From: Streptomyces calvus
Lineage (GTDB): Bacteria > Actinomycetota > Actinomycetes > Streptomycetales > Streptomycetaceae
Length of the DNA: 64,000 nucleotides
Assembly: GCF_006782915.1 (NCBI RefSeq)
Contig: NZ_VCNP01000052.1
Location: forward strand, 1 to 64,000
Direction of reading: 5' to 3'
Each line of letters starts with the position of its first letter. Positions within the stretch are counted from its first letter, which is position 1. Below the pieces are notes generated by a model, which saw nothing but the letters and a program-made list of their open reading frames with translations, was not told the DNA's origin and made no database searches. Below are positions 41,195 through 50,401 of the stretch, one piece after another. The position numbers and the translations under genes were made by a program.

Positions 41195-42850
41195 GTGACG
41201 ACGATCACCCCCGACCCCGGGAACCAGAGCACCCCCCGCCCCTCGCTTGGCCCCCGGGCCGCCGAGCCCGGTACGCTCACCGCCGTGCCACACGCTGATC
41301 AGTCCCAAACCACCCAGAAGGGTCATCCCGTGACATATCCGGGACCGCCCCGTCCGGTACACGTCTCCGCCACATCCCTGGCGGAGCTCGCCGGTCAGCT
41401 GGGTGCCCCCGCGCCGGAGAAGAACGTCGAGGTCACGGGCATCACCCATGACTCGCGTGCCGTCCGGCCCGGCGACCTGTACGCCGCCCTGCCGGGCGCC
41501 CGCGCGCACGGCGCCGACTTCGTCAACCAGGCCGCGGGGCTCGGCGCGGCCGCCGTGCTCACCGACCCGGCCGGCGCCGAGCGCGCCGCCGCGGCCGGAC
41601 TGCCGGCGCTGGTGGTCGAGGACCCGCGCGGCCGGATGGGCGAGCTGGCGGCGACCATCTACGGCCACCCGGGCCGGGACCTGCTGCAGATCGGCATCAC
41701 CGGCACCTCCGGCAAGACCACCACCGCCTACCTCGTCGAGGGCGGTCTGCGCACCGTCCGCAGCACGGGACTGATCGGCACCGTCGAGATGCGCATCGGC
41801 GACGAGCGCATCAAGTCCGAGCGCACCACGCCGGAAGCCACCGACCTGCAGGCCCTGTTCGCCGTCATGCGCGAACGCGGCACCGAGGCGGTCGCCATGG
41901 AGGTGTCCAGTCACGCCCTGGTCCTCGGCCGGGTCGACGGCTGCGTCTTCGACATCGCCGTCTTCACCAACCTCAGCCCGGAACACATGGAGTTCCACTC
42001 CGACATGGAGGACTACTTCCGGGCCAAGGCGCAGCTGTTCACGCCGGAACGCAGCAAACTCGGTGTGGTCAACGCCGACGACGAGTACGGCCGCCGCCTC
42101 GCCCGGGAGGCCGGCGTCCCGGTCGTCACCTACTCCGCCGAGGGCCACCCCGACGCCGACTGGCGCGCCGACGACGTGCAGGTCGGCCCGATGGACGCGA
42201 CGTTCACCGTGATCGGCCCGAAGGACGAGCGGATCGCCGCCCGGTCGCCGCTGCCGGGCACCTTCAACGTCGCCAACACCCTCGCCGCGATCGTCGCGCT
42301 GGCCGCCGCCGGCCTCGACCCGCAGGCCGCCGCCGACGGCATCGCCGCCGTGCCGGGCGTACCGGGCCGGCTGGAGCGCGTCGACGCCGGGCAGCCGTAC
42401 CTCGCGGTCGTGGACTACGCCCACAAGACCGACGCCGTGGAATCGGTGCTGCGCGCCCTGCGCAGGGTCACCGAGGGCAAGGTGCACGTGGTGCTCGGCT
42501 GCGGCGGCGACCGGGACACCACCAAGCGCGCCCCCATGGGCGCCGCCGTGGCGCGGCTGGCCGACACGGCCGTACTGACCTCCGACAACCCCCGCTCCGA
42601 GGACCCCCTCGCGATCCTCGCCACCATGCTCCAGGGCGCGGCCTCCGTGCCCGCCCACGAGCGCGGCGAGGTGCAGGTCTTCGAGGACCGGGCCGCAGCC
42701 ATCGCCGCCGCCGTCGCCCGGGCCCGGCCCGGCGACACCGTGCTGGTCGCGGGCAAGGGCCACGAGCAGGGGCAGGACATCGCCGGGGTGGTGCGTCCCT
42801 TCGACGACCGCCAGGTGCTTCGCGAAGCCATCAAGAAGACCCAGGGATGA
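41195..42850 (+). CDS. murE: UDP-MurNAc-tripeptide synthetase
   Basis: Adds diaminopimelate (LL-DAP in Streptomyces) to UDP-MurNAc-L-Ala-D-Glu. Up to 551 residues: the N-terminal UDP-binding domain (GITHDSRAVRPGDLYAALPG), central ATPase (ITGTSGKTTTAYLVEGGL; MEVSSHAL), and C-terminal ligase domain with the DAP-contacting DNPRSEDP. GTG 41195 is the longest start; GTG 41330, with AGAAGG upstream, would remove a poorly conserved 45-residue extension and is a strong alternative. The next gene begins four bases after the stop. Confidence 0.93.
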   Translation: MTTITPDPGNQSTPRPSLGPRAAEPGTLTAVPHADQSQTTQKGHPVTYPGPPRPVHVSATSLAELAGQLGAPAPEKNVEVTGITHDSRAVRPGDLYAALPGARAHGADFVNQAAGLGAAAVLTDPAGAERAAAAGLPALVVEDPRGRMGELAATIYGHPGRDLLQIGITGTSGKTTTAYLVEGGLRTVRSTGLIGTVEMRIGDERIKSERTTPEATDLQALFAVMRERGTEAVAMEVSSHALVLGRVDGCVFDIAVFTNLSPEHMEFHSDMEDYFRAKAQLFTPERSKLGVVNADDEYGRRLAREAGVPVVTYSAEGHPDADWRADDVQVGPMDATFTVIGPKDERIAARSPLPGTFNVANTLAAIVALAAAGLDPQAAADGIAAVPGVPGRLERVDAGQPYLAVVDYAHKTDAVESVLRALRRVTEGKVHVVLGCGGDRDTTKRAPMGAAVARLADTAVLTSDNPRSEDPLAILATMLQGAASVPAHERGEVQVFEDRAAAIAAAVARARPGDTVLVAGKGHEQGQDIAGVVRPFDDRQVLREAIKKTQG

Positions 42851-42854
42851 ACTT

Positions 42855-44285
42855 GTGATCGCCCTCTCCCTCGCCGAGATCGCAGAAGTCGTCGGCGGGC
42901 AGACGCACGACATACCGGACCCCTCCGTCCAGGTCACCGGACCGGTCGTCCGGGACTCGCGGGAGGCGGGGCCGGGCAGCCTGTTCGCCGCCTTCGTCGG
43001 CGAGCGCGTGGACGGACACGACTACGCGGAAGCGGTCGTCGAGGCGGGTGCGGTGGCCGTGCTGGCCTCCCGGCCCGTCGGCGTCCCCGCGATCGTCGTG
43101 GCGGACGTCCAAGCGGCGCTCGGCGCCCTCGCCCGGCACGTCGTCGGCCGGCTCGGCGCCACCCTCGTCGCGCTCACCGGCTCGGCCGGCAAGACCAGCA
43201 CCAAGGACCTGATCGCCCAGGTGCTGCGGCGCAAGGCGCCGACCGTCTTCACGCCCGGCTCGCTCAACAACGAGATCGGGCTGCCGCTCACCGCGCTCAC
43301 CGCCACCGAGGAGACGAAGTTCCTCGTGCTGGAGATGGGAGCGCGCGGAATCGGCCATATTCGCTACCTCACCGGTCTGACCCCGCCGAAGATCGGACTC
43401 GTCCTCAATGTCGGCTCCGCCCACATCGGCGAGTTCGGCGGCCGGGAGCAGATCGCCCAGGCCAAGGGTGAACTGGTCGAGGCCCTGCCGTCGGCCGAGG
43501 AGGGCGGCGCCGCGATCCTCAACGCGGACGACCCCTACGTACGGGCCATGGCCTCCCGTACGAAGGCGAAGGTGATCCTTTTCGGAGAGTCCGGCGAAGC
43601 GGACGTTCGGGCCGAGAACGTGCGACTCACGGACAGCGGACAGCCTTCCTTCAGGCTTCACACACCCTCCGGTGCAAGCGATGTGACCATGCGCCTGTAC
43701 GGTGAGCATCACGTGTCGAACGCGCTCGCCGCGGCCGCCGTCGCCCACGAGTTGGGCATGTCCGCAGACGAGATCGCCCGCGCGCTCTCCGAAGCGGGCT
43801 CCCTCTCCCGCTGGCGGATGGAGGTCACCGAGCGCCCGGACGGCGTGACGGTCGTCAACGACGCCTACAACGCGAACCCCGAGTCCATGAAGGCCGCGCT
43901 GCGCGCGCTGGCGGCCATGGGCGAAGCCTCACGGGCGAAAGGGGGTCGCACGTGGGCGGTGCTCGGCAAGATGGCCGAGCTCGGGGACGAGGCGCTCGCC
44001 GAGCACGACGCGGTCGGACGGCTCGCCGTTCGGCTCAACGTCAGCAAGCTCGTCGCGGTCGGGGGCAGGGAAGCCGCCTGGCTGCAACTGGGCGCATATA
44101 ACGAGGGTTCGTGGGGTGAGGAGTCGGTGCACGTGTCCGACGCACAGGCGGCGGTCGACCTGTTGCGCAGCGAATTGCGCCCGGGAGACGTCGTACTCGT
44201 GAAGGCGTCCCGTTCGGTCGGGCTCGAGAGCGTGGCGCAGGCGCTGCTCGAGACCGGTGCCGAGGGTGAGGTCGCCGCCCGATGA
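42855..44285 (+). CDS. murF: UDP-MurNAc-tripeptide:D-Ala-D-Ala ligase
   Basis: Completes the cytoplasmic pentapeptide by adding D-Ala-D-Ala. The 476-residue Mur ligase has ALTGSAGKTSTKDLIAQVL for ATP, LEMGARGIGHIRYL, NVGSAHIGEFGG, and the C-terminal VVNDAYNANPESMKAALRAL. GTG 42855 lies four bases after murE and has AGGGATGA upstream. The stop overlaps mraY by ATGA. Length and motifs are normal. Confidence 0.95.
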   Translation: MIALSLAEIAEVVGGQTHDIPDPSVQVTGPVVRDSREAGPGSLFAAFVGERVDGHDYAEAVVEAGAVAVLASRPVGVPAIVVADVQAALGALARHVVGRLGATLVALTGSAGKTSTKDLIAQVLRRKAPTVFTPGSLNNEIGLPLTALTATEETKFLVLEMGARGIGHIRYLTGLTPPKIGLVLNVGSAHIGEFGGREQIAQAKGELVEALPSAEEGGAAILNADDPYVRAMASRTKAKVILFGESGEADVRAENVRLTDSGQPSFRLHTPSGASDVTMRLYGEHHVSNALAAAAVAHELGMSADEIARALSEAGSLSRWRMEVTERPDGVTVVNDAYNANPESMKAALRALAAMGEASRAKGGRTWAVLGKMAELGDEALAEHDAVGRLAVRLNVSKLVAVGGREAAWLQLGAYNEGSWGEESVHVSDAQAAVDLLRSELRPGDVVLVKASRSVGLESVAQALLETGAEGEVAAR

Positions 44286-45355
44286 TGAAGCAGATCCTGT
44301 TCGCAGGAGTCATTGGCCTCTTCCTTACGCTGATCGGCACTCCGCTGCTGATCAAGCTGCTCGCCCGCAAGGGCTACGGGCAGTACATCCGCGACGACGG
44401 CCCGCGCGAGCACGCCAGCAAGCGCGGTACGCCGACGATGGGCGGCATCGCCTTCATCCTGGCGACGGTCGCCGCCTACTTCCTGTCCAAGGTGATCACC
44501 GGTTACACCCCGACCTACTCGGGTCTGCTGGTGCTCGGCCTCATGGTGGGCATGGGCATGGTCGGTTTCCTGGACGACTACATCAAGATCGTCAAGCGGC
44601 GTTCGCTGGGTCTGCGGGCCAAGGCCAAGATGGCCGGCCAGCTGATCGTCGGTATCGCTTTCGCGGTGCTGTCCCTGCAGTTCGCGGACTCCCGCGGACA
44701 GACCCCGGCCTCCACCAAACTGTCGTTCATCACGGACTTCGGCTGGACCATCGGCCCGGTGCTGTTCGTCGTCTGGGCGCTGTTCATGATCCTTGCGATG
44801 TCGAACGGCGTGAACCTCACCGACGGTCTGGACGGCCTCGCCACCGGCGCCTCCGTCCTGGTCTTCGGCGCCTACACCTTCATCGGCGTCTGGCAGTTCC
44901 AGGAGTCCTGCGCCAACGGTGAGACGCTGACCAACCCGGGCGCCTGCTACGAGGTGCGCGATCCGCTGGACCTGGCGGTCGTCGCCTCCGCGCTGATGGG
45001 TGCCTGCCTGGGCTTCCTGTGGTGGAACACCTCCCCGGCCAAGATTTTCATGGGCGACACCGGTTCGCTGGCGCTCGGCGGTGTGCTCGCGGGTCTCGCG
45101 ATCTGCTCCCGCACCGAGCTGCTGCTGGCCATCCTGGGCGGTCTGTTCGTCCTCATCACCATGTCGGTGGTCATCCAGGTCGGATCCTTCCGGCTCACCG
45201 GGAAGCGGGTCTTCCGGATGGCGCCGCTCCAGCACCACTTCGAACTCAAAGGCTGGTCCGAAGTCCTCGTGGTGGTCCGCTTCTGGATCATTCAGGGCAT
45301 CTGTGTCATTGTCGGACTCGGCCTCTTCTACGCGGGATGGGCAGCTGACAAGTGA
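44282..45355 (+). CDS. mraY: Phospho-MurNAc-pentapeptide translocase
   Basis: Transfers phospho-MurNAc-pentapeptide to undecaprenyl phosphate, making lipid I. The 357-residue polytopic enzyme (about ten helices) has the catalytic motifs FLDDYIKI, NLTDGLDGLA, FMGDTGSLALGG and PLQHHFEL. The ATG overlaps the murF stop, and the stop overlaps murD by GTGA, so translation is coupled throughout. Target family of muraymycin/tunicamycin-type antibiotics made by relatives. Confidence 0.96.
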   Translation: MMKQILFAGVIGLFLTLIGTPLLIKLLARKGYGQYIRDDGPREHASKRGTPTMGGIAFILATVAAYFLSKVITGYTPTYSGLLVLGLMVGMGMVGFLDDYIKIVKRRSLGLRAKAKMAGQLIVGIAFAVLSLQFADSRGQTPASTKLSFITDFGWTIGPVLFVVWALFMILAMSNGVNLTDGLDGLATGASVLVFGAYTFIGVWQFQESCANGETLTNPGACYEVRDPLDLAVVASALMGACLGFLWWNTSPAKIFMGDTGSLALGGVLAGLAICSRTELLLAILGGLFVLITMSVVIQVGSFRLTGKRVFRMAPLQHHFELKGWSEVLVVVRFWIIQGICVIVGLGLFYAGWAADK

Positions 45356-46755
45356 CCGACTGGCAGGGTAAGCACGTCACCGTCGCCGGACTCGGCGTCT
45401 CCGGCGTCCCGGCGGCCAAGGTGCTGCACGGGCTCGGCGCGAAGGTCACCGTCGTCAACGACGGGGACGACGCACGCGCGCGGGAGCAGGCCGCCGAACT
45501 CCAGGCCCTCGGTGTCACCGTGCGCCTCGGCGACGGCGCCACCCTGCCCGAGGGAACCGAGCTGATCGTCACGGCCCCCGGCTGGAAGCCGGACAAGCCG
45601 TTGTTCGCGGCGGCGGACGAGGCCGGGGTGCCGGTGTGGGGCGACGTCGAACTCGCCTGGCGGCTCAGGAAGCCCGACGCGGCGCCCTGGCTCGCGGTCA
45701 CCGGCACCAACGGCAAGACCACGACCGTCCAGATGCTCGCCTCCATCCTGAAGGCGGCGGGCCTGCGCACCGCCGCCGTCGGCAACATCGGCGTCTCACT
45801 GCTCGACGCGGTGCTCGGCGAGGAGCAGTACGACGTGCTCGCCGTGGAGCTGTCCAGCTACCAGCTCCACTGGGCGCCCTCCCTGCGCGCCCACTCGGCG
45901 GCCGTGCTGAACCTCGCCCCCGACCACCTCGACTGGCACGGCTCCATGGAGGCGTACGCCGCCGACAAGGGCCGTATCTACGAGGGCAATCGCGTGGCCT
46001 GCGTCTACAACGTCGCCGACAAGGCGACCGAGGACCTGGTCCGCGAGGCCGACGTCGAGGAGGGCTGCCGCGCCATCGGCTTCACCCTCGGCACCCCGGG
46101 CCCCTCCCAACTCGGCGTCGTGGAGGGCATCCTGGTCGACCGCGCCTTCGTCGAGAACCGGCACAAGAACGCCCAGGAGCTCGCCGAGGTCACCGACGTC
46201 AACCCGCCGGCCCCGCACAACATCGCCAACGCCCTCGCGGCGGCGGCCCTCGCCCGCGCCTTCGGCGTGCCGGCGAGCGCGGTGCGCGACGGGCTGCGGG
46301 CCTTCACCCCGGACGCCCACCGCATCGCGCACGTGGCCGACGTGGACGGGGTGGCCTACGTCGACGACTCCAAGGCCACCAACACCCATGCCACCGAGGC
46401 GTCGTTGGCGGCGTACGAGTCGATCGTGTGGATCGCCGGCGGCCTCGCCAAGGGCGCCACCTTCGACGAACTGGTCGCGGGCGCGGCGAAGCGGCTGCGC
46501 GGCGCCGTGCTCATCGGCCGGGACCGCGCGCTCATCCGCGAAGCCCTGGCGCGACACGCCCCGGAAGTACCCGTGGTCGACCTCGACCGGACCGACACTG
46601 GGGCGATGCTCCAGGCCGTCCAGGAGGCGCGGCGGCTCGCACGCCCCGGCGACACGGTGCTGCTGGCCCCCGCCTGCGCCTCGATGGACATGTTCGCCAA
46701 CTACAACAAGCGCGGTGACGCGTTCGCACAGGCGGTGCGCGAGCTCGGCGCCTGA
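45352..46755 (+). CDS. murD: UDP-MurNAc-L-alanine:D-glutamate ligase
   Basis: Adds D-glutamate to UDP-MurNAc-L-Ala. The 467-residue ligase shows the N-terminal nucleotide fold VTVAGLGVSGVPAAKVLHGL, the ATP motif TGTNGKTTTVQML, ELSSYQLHW, APDHLDWHGS, DDSKATNTHAT and the terminal SMDMFANYNKRGDAF. GTG 45352 overlaps the mraY stop (GTGA). A gap of 82 bases separates it from ftsW. Confidence 0.95.
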   Translation: MTDWQGKHVTVAGLGVSGVPAAKVLHGLGAKVTVVNDGDDARAREQAAELQALGVTVRLGDGATLPEGTELIVTAPGWKPDKPLFAAADEAGVPVWGDVELAWRLRKPDAAPWLAVTGTNGKTTTVQMLASILKAAGLRTAAVGNIGVSLLDAVLGEEQYDVLAVELSSYQLHWAPSLRAHSAAVLNLAPDHLDWHGSMEAYAADKGRIYEGNRVACVYNVADKATEDLVREADVEEGCRAIGFTLGTPGPSQLGVVEGILVDRAFVENRHKNAQELAEVTDVNPPAPHNIANALAAAALARAFGVPASAVRDGLRAFTPDAHRIAHVADVDGVAYVDDSKATNTHATEASLAAYESIVWIAGGLAKGATFDELVAGAAKRLRGAVLIGRDRALIREALARHAPEVPVVDLDRTDTGAMLQAVQEARRLARPGDTVLLAPACASMDMFANYNKRGDAFAQAVRELGA

Positions 46756-46837
46756 CCCCGGCCGCCTGCCGCCGGGCGACCTTGGGAGGGACGCGTGAGA
46801 GGCCCCAGCCCCTGTTCGGCGCACCGCGGAGGCCGTG

Positions 46838-48190
46838 ATGCCCAGTAGCCGTACCGGCCGCCCGCCCGTGCAGCGGGCCGCCCGCAGACCCGTCGTGCCC
46901 GGCCCCCCGCGCGAGAACCCCCTGCGCACCCTGCACACCAGGGCGCGCAGGGCCTGGGACCGTCCGCTGACCGCCTACTACGTGATCCTCGGCGGCAGTG
47001 CGCTGATCACCGTGCTGGGCCTGGTGATGGTCTACTCGGCCTCCCAGATCACGGCACTGCAGATGTCCCTGCCGGGCTCCTACTTCTTCCGCAAGCAGCT
47101 GCTGGCCGCCGTCATCGGCGCCGTACTGCTGCTGGTGGCCTCCCGGATGCCGGTGAAGCTGCACCGGGCGCTGGCCTACCCCATCCTCGCGGGCGCCGTC
47201 TTCCTGATGGCGCTGGTGCAGGTGCCGGGGATAGGAGTCGCGGTCAACGGCAACCAGAACTGGATCGCCCTCGGCGGCTCCTTCCAGCTCCAGCCCAGCG
47301 AGTTCGGCAAGCTGGCGCTGGTGCTGTGGGGCGCCGACCTGCTCGCCCGCAAGCAGGACAAGCGGCTGCTGGCCCAGTGGAAGCACATGCTGGTGCCGCT
47401 GGTGCCGGCCGCCTTCATGCTGCTCGGGCTGATCATGCTCGGCGGCGACATGGGGACGGCCATCATCCTCAGCGCGATCCTGTTCGGCCTGCTGTGGCTG
47501 GCCGGCGCGCCCACGCGGCTGTTCGTCGGCGTGCTGTCGGTGGCCGCTCTGATCGGTGCGGTCCTCATCCGCACCAGCCCCAACCGCATGGCCCGGCTGG
47601 CCTGCCTCGGCGCCACCGAACCGCAGACGGGACCGGTCGACTGCTGGCAGGCCGTGCACGGCATCTACGCCCTCGCCTCCGGCGGGATCTTCGGCTCCGG
47701 GCTCGGTGCGAGCGTGGAGAAATGGGGACAACTGCCGGAAGCGCACACGGACTTCATCTTCGCCGTCACCGGTGAGGAACTGGGTCTGGCGGGGACGCTG
47801 TCGGTACTCGCCCTGTTCGCGGCTCTAGGCTATGCGGGTATCCGCGTGGCCGGACGCACGGAGGACCCCTTCGTCAGGTATGCCGCGGGAGGCGTGACCA
47901 CCTGGATCACGGCCCAGGCCGTGATCAACATCGGTGCGGTGCTCGGACTGCTGCCGATCGCCGGTGTCCCGCTCCCGCTGTTCTCCTACGGAGGATCCGC
48001 CCTGCTGCCGACCATGTTCGCCATCGGGCTGCTCATCGCCTTCGCGCGTGAGGACCCCGCTGCGCGGATGGCGCTTGCGATGCGGCAACCCCGCTTTGGT
48101 AAAAAGCGGAACGGGGGTTCTCAGGGGCCCCGGAGATGGAACACGATGCGACGGCGCGCCCCGGTGGCGCGTTCGTCCGGAGAGCGGTGA
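46838..48190 (+). CDS. ftsW: SEDS peptidoglycan polymerase FtsW
   Basis: A septal glycosyltransferase working with FtsI. The 450-residue protein has about ten helices; the first is preceded by a 45-residue Arg/Pro-rich cytoplasmic start. SEDS motifs: MVYSASQITA, NGNQNWIALGGSFQLQPSEF, LGGDMGTAI, GIFGSGLGASVEKWGQLPEA and PLPLFSYGGSALL. The acidic residue in AHTDFIFAVTGEE is typical. ATG 46838 is favoured over GTG 46835 because GGAGG (46828-46832) gives better spacing. FtsW is needed for sporulation septa in Streptomyces but not for viability. Confidence 0.94.
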   Translation: MPSSRTGRPPVQRAARRPVVPGPPRENPLRTLHTRARRAWDRPLTAYYVILGGSALITVLGLVMVYSASQITALQMSLPGSYFFRKQLLAAVIGAVLLLVASRMPVKLHRALAYPILAGAVFLMALVQVPGIGVAVNGNQNWIALGGSFQLQPSEFGKLALVLWGADLLARKQDKRLLAQWKHMLVPLVPAAFMLLGLIMLGGDMGTAIILSAILFGLLWLAGAPTRLFVGVLSVAALIGAVLIRTSPNRMARLACLGATEPQTGPVDCWQAVHGIYALASGGIFGSGLGASVEKWGQLPEAHTDFIFAVTGEELGLAGTLSVLALFAALGYAGIRVAGRTEDPFVRYAAGGVTTWITAQAVINIGAVLGLLPIAGVPLPLFSYGGSALLPTMFAIGLLIAFAREDPAARMALAMRQPRFGKKRNGGSQGPRRWNTMRRRAPVARSSGER

Positions 48191-48196
48191 ATTTCG

Positions 48197-49291
48197 GTGC
48201 ATGTCGTACTCGCCGGCGGAGGAACCGCGGGCCACATCGAGCCCGCGCTCGCCCTCGCGGACGCCCTGCGCAGGCAGGATCCGACCGTGGGCATCACGGC
48301 CCTGGGCACGGAGCGCGGCCTCGAGACCCGTCTCGTACCCGAGCGCGGGTACGAGCTGGCGCTGATCCCCGCCGTACCGCTGCCACGCAAGCCCACGCCC
48401 GAGCTGATCACCGTCCCGGGCCGGCTGCGCGGCACCATCAAGGCGACCGAGCAGATCCTGGAGCGGACCAAGGCGGACGCCGTGGTCGGCTTCGGCGGCT
48501 ACGTCGCCCTGCCCGGCTACCTCGCGGCCAAGCGGCTCGGCGTGCCGATCGTGATCCACGAGGCGAACGCCCGGCCCGGTCTGGCCAACAAGATCGGCTC
48601 CCGGTACGCCGCCCAGGTCGCCGTCTCCACGCCCGACAGCAAGCTGCGCAACTCCCGCTACATCGGCATCCCGCTGCGCCGCTCCATCGCCACCCTGGAC
48701 CGCGCCGCCGTGCGGCCGGAGGCCCGCGCCGCGTTCGGGCTGGACCCGAACCTGCCGACGCTGCTGGTGTCCGGCGGCTCGCAGGGCGCCCGGCGCCTCA
48801 ACGAGGTCGTCCAGGCGGTCGCCCCCTGGCTGCAGCAGGCCGGCATCCAGATCCTGCACGCGGTCGGTCCGAAGAACGAACTGCCGCAGGTGCAGCAGAT
48901 GCCGGGAATGCCCCCCTACATCCCGGTAAGTTACCTGGACCGGATGGACCTCGCGTACGCCGCGGCCGACATGATGCTCTGCCGGGCGGGCGCGATGACC
49001 GTCGCCGAGCTCTCCGCCGTCGGTCTGCCGGCCGCCTACGTCCCGCTGCCCATCGGCAACGGCGAACAGCGGCTCAACGCCCAGCCGGTGGTCAAGGCCG
49101 GCGGCGGACTGCTGGTCGACGACGCGGAACTGACGCCGGAGTGGGTGCAGCAGAACGTGCTGCCGGTCCTCGCCGACCCGCACCGGCTGTACGAGATGTC
49201 CCGCGCAGCCGCCGAGTTCGGCCGCCGGGACGCCGACGACCTGCTCGTCGGCATGGTGTACGAGGCGATCGCCGCCCGTGCGCAGCGTTAG
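48197..49291 (+). CDS. murG: UDP-GlcNAc:lipid I GlcNAc transferase
   Basis: Makes lipid II on the inner face of the membrane. The 364-residue GT-B enzyme has GGGTAGHIEPALALADAL at the N-terminus, GFGGYVALPGYLAA, HEANARPGLANK, VSGGSQGARRLNE for UDP-GlcNAc and the acceptor segment CRAGAMTVAE followed by PLPIGNGEQRLNA. GTG 48197 is six bases after ftsW. Length and motifs are standard. Confidence 0.96.
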   Translation: MHVVLAGGGTAGHIEPALALADALRRQDPTVGITALGTERGLETRLVPERGYELALIPAVPLPRKPTPELITVPGRLRGTIKATEQILERTKADAVVGFGGYVALPGYLAAKRLGVPIVIHEANARPGLANKIGSRYAAQVAVSTPDSKLRNSRYIGIPLRRSIATLDRAAVRPEARAAFGLDPNLPTLLVSGGSQGARRLNEVVQAVAPWLQQAGIQILHAVGPKNELPQVQQMPGMPPYIPVSYLDRMDLAYAAADMMLCRAGAMTVAELSAVGLPAAYVPLPIGNGEQRLNAQPVVKAGGGLLVDDAELTPEWVQQNVLPVLADPHRLYEMSRAAAEFGRRDADDLLVGMVYEAIAARAQR

Positions 49292-49316
49292 ACGCGTCTG
49301 ACGGAAGGCAGGCAAC

Positions 49317-50114
49317 GTGGCCGGATCGACCACCGCCGAGCGCGGTGCACGCCAGCAGGGGTCGTCCGGCCCGCCGCCGCCCGTCCGGCGGTTCGGGCGA
49401 CGGCACTTTCGTCGGATCATCGTTCTGGCCGTCGCCCTGCTGTTCCTCTCCAGCGGGGCGTTCTGGCTGCTGTACGGGTCGGACCTGGTCCGCGTGGAGC
49501 GCGTATCGGTCTCCGGGACCCGGGTCCTGACGCCGGATCAGGTGCGTCGCTCCGCCGACGTCCCGCTCGGGGAACAGCTGGTCTCCGTGGACACCGAGGG
49601 CATCGAGGCGCGGTTGGCCGAGGCGTTGCCCCGGATCGACACCGTTGACGTGGTCCGTGACTGGCCGAGCGGAATCACACTGGAAGTGACGGAACGCACT
49701 CCGGTTCTTCTCGTTCACAAAGGCGGGAAGTTCATCGAAGTGGACAAGGAAGGTGTCCGTTTCGCCACGGTTTCCAAGGCGCCCAAAGGCGTACCCGCGC
49801 TGAAATTGGCCGTCTCCAGGACCGGTTCCACGGCGGCCAGCCTGCGCCGCTTCGGCGAGGACCGGCTGGTGCGGGAGGCGGTCCGGGTGGCCGGCGCCCT
49901 CCCGTCCTCCGTGGCCCGGTCCACCCGGAGTGTCAAGGTCCGTTCCTACGACGCCATCTCGCTGGAGCTGGCGGACGGCCGGACGGTCGACTGGGGAAGC
50001 GGTGAGAAGAACGCCGAGAAGGCCCGTACTCTCACCGCGCTGATGAAAGCGGAGCCCGGCGCGCGCCACTTCGACGTCAGCGTTCCCACCGCGCCTGCGT
50101 CATCGGGGAGTTGA
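49317..50114 (+). CDS. ftsQ: Cell division protein FtsQ (DivIB)
   Basis: A bitopic divisome protein of 265 residues: basic cytoplasmic start, one helix (IIVLAVALLFLSSGAFWLL), an extracytoplasmic POTRA domain (VERVSVSGTRVLTPDQVRRS) and the beta domain. It joins FtsL and FtsB/DivIC to regulate FtsW-FtsI. GTG 49317 follows GAAGG. It is the last gene before the ftsZ control region. Confidence 0.93.
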   Translation: MAGSTTAERGARQQGSSGPPPPVRRFGRRHFRRIIVLAVALLFLSSGAFWLLYGSDLVRVERVSVSGTRVLTPDQVRRSADVPLGEQLVSVDTEGIEARLAEALPRIDTVDVVRDWPSGITLEVTERTPVLLVHKGGKFIEVDKEGVRFATVSKAPKGVPALKLAVSRTGSTAASLRRFGEDRLVREAVRVAGALPSSVARSTRSVKVRSYDAISLELADGRTVDWGSGEKNAEKARTLTALMKAEPGARHFDVSVPTAPASSGS

Positions 50115-50204
50115 CGCTCATCCGTGCAGGCCAGCACCCTGGCTGGGCAGCGCTACGGCTGATCACATAGGGTGAAAAGAAAAACGGGAGGTTCGGCGTG
50201 TTCG

Positions 50205-50234
50205 TTGAACGTGCGCCACTTGTCGACTTAGTGT
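50205..50234 (+). promoter_or_regulatory. Candidate ftsZ promoter
   Basis: TTGAAC (50205-50210) and TAGTGT (50229-50234), spacer 18 bases. Streptomyces ftsZ is known to have several promoters in this interval, one developmentally induced; which one this is cannot be told. A further -10-like TAGGGT lies at 50168-50173. Confidence 0.6.
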
Positions 50235-50235
50235 C

Positions 50236-50295
50236 CTGTTCAGAAGACTCCAGGGAACAGACACACTGGTAACCCTAAACTTCAACGTTAGGGTT
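50236..50295. promoter_or_regulatory. Inverted repeats and WhiA-like GACAC motif before ftsZ
   Basis: Two perfect inverted repeats stand here: CTGTTC-N13-GAACAG (50236-50260) and AACCCTAA-N9-TTAGGGTT (50271-50295). Between them is GACAC (50260-50264), the core recognised by the sporulation regulator WhiA, whose known targets include ftsZ. The sites sit just downstream of the candidate promoter. Binding is inferred. Confidence 0.55.
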
Positions 50296-50401
50296 CGGGT
50301 CGGCGATACGGACCGTCCCATTCGGCATCAGTCGTCGGAACGCGGAGCAGCAGTGCTTCGGCGGTTCGGCGACACGTAACTCGAGGCGAGAGGCCTTCGA
50401 C

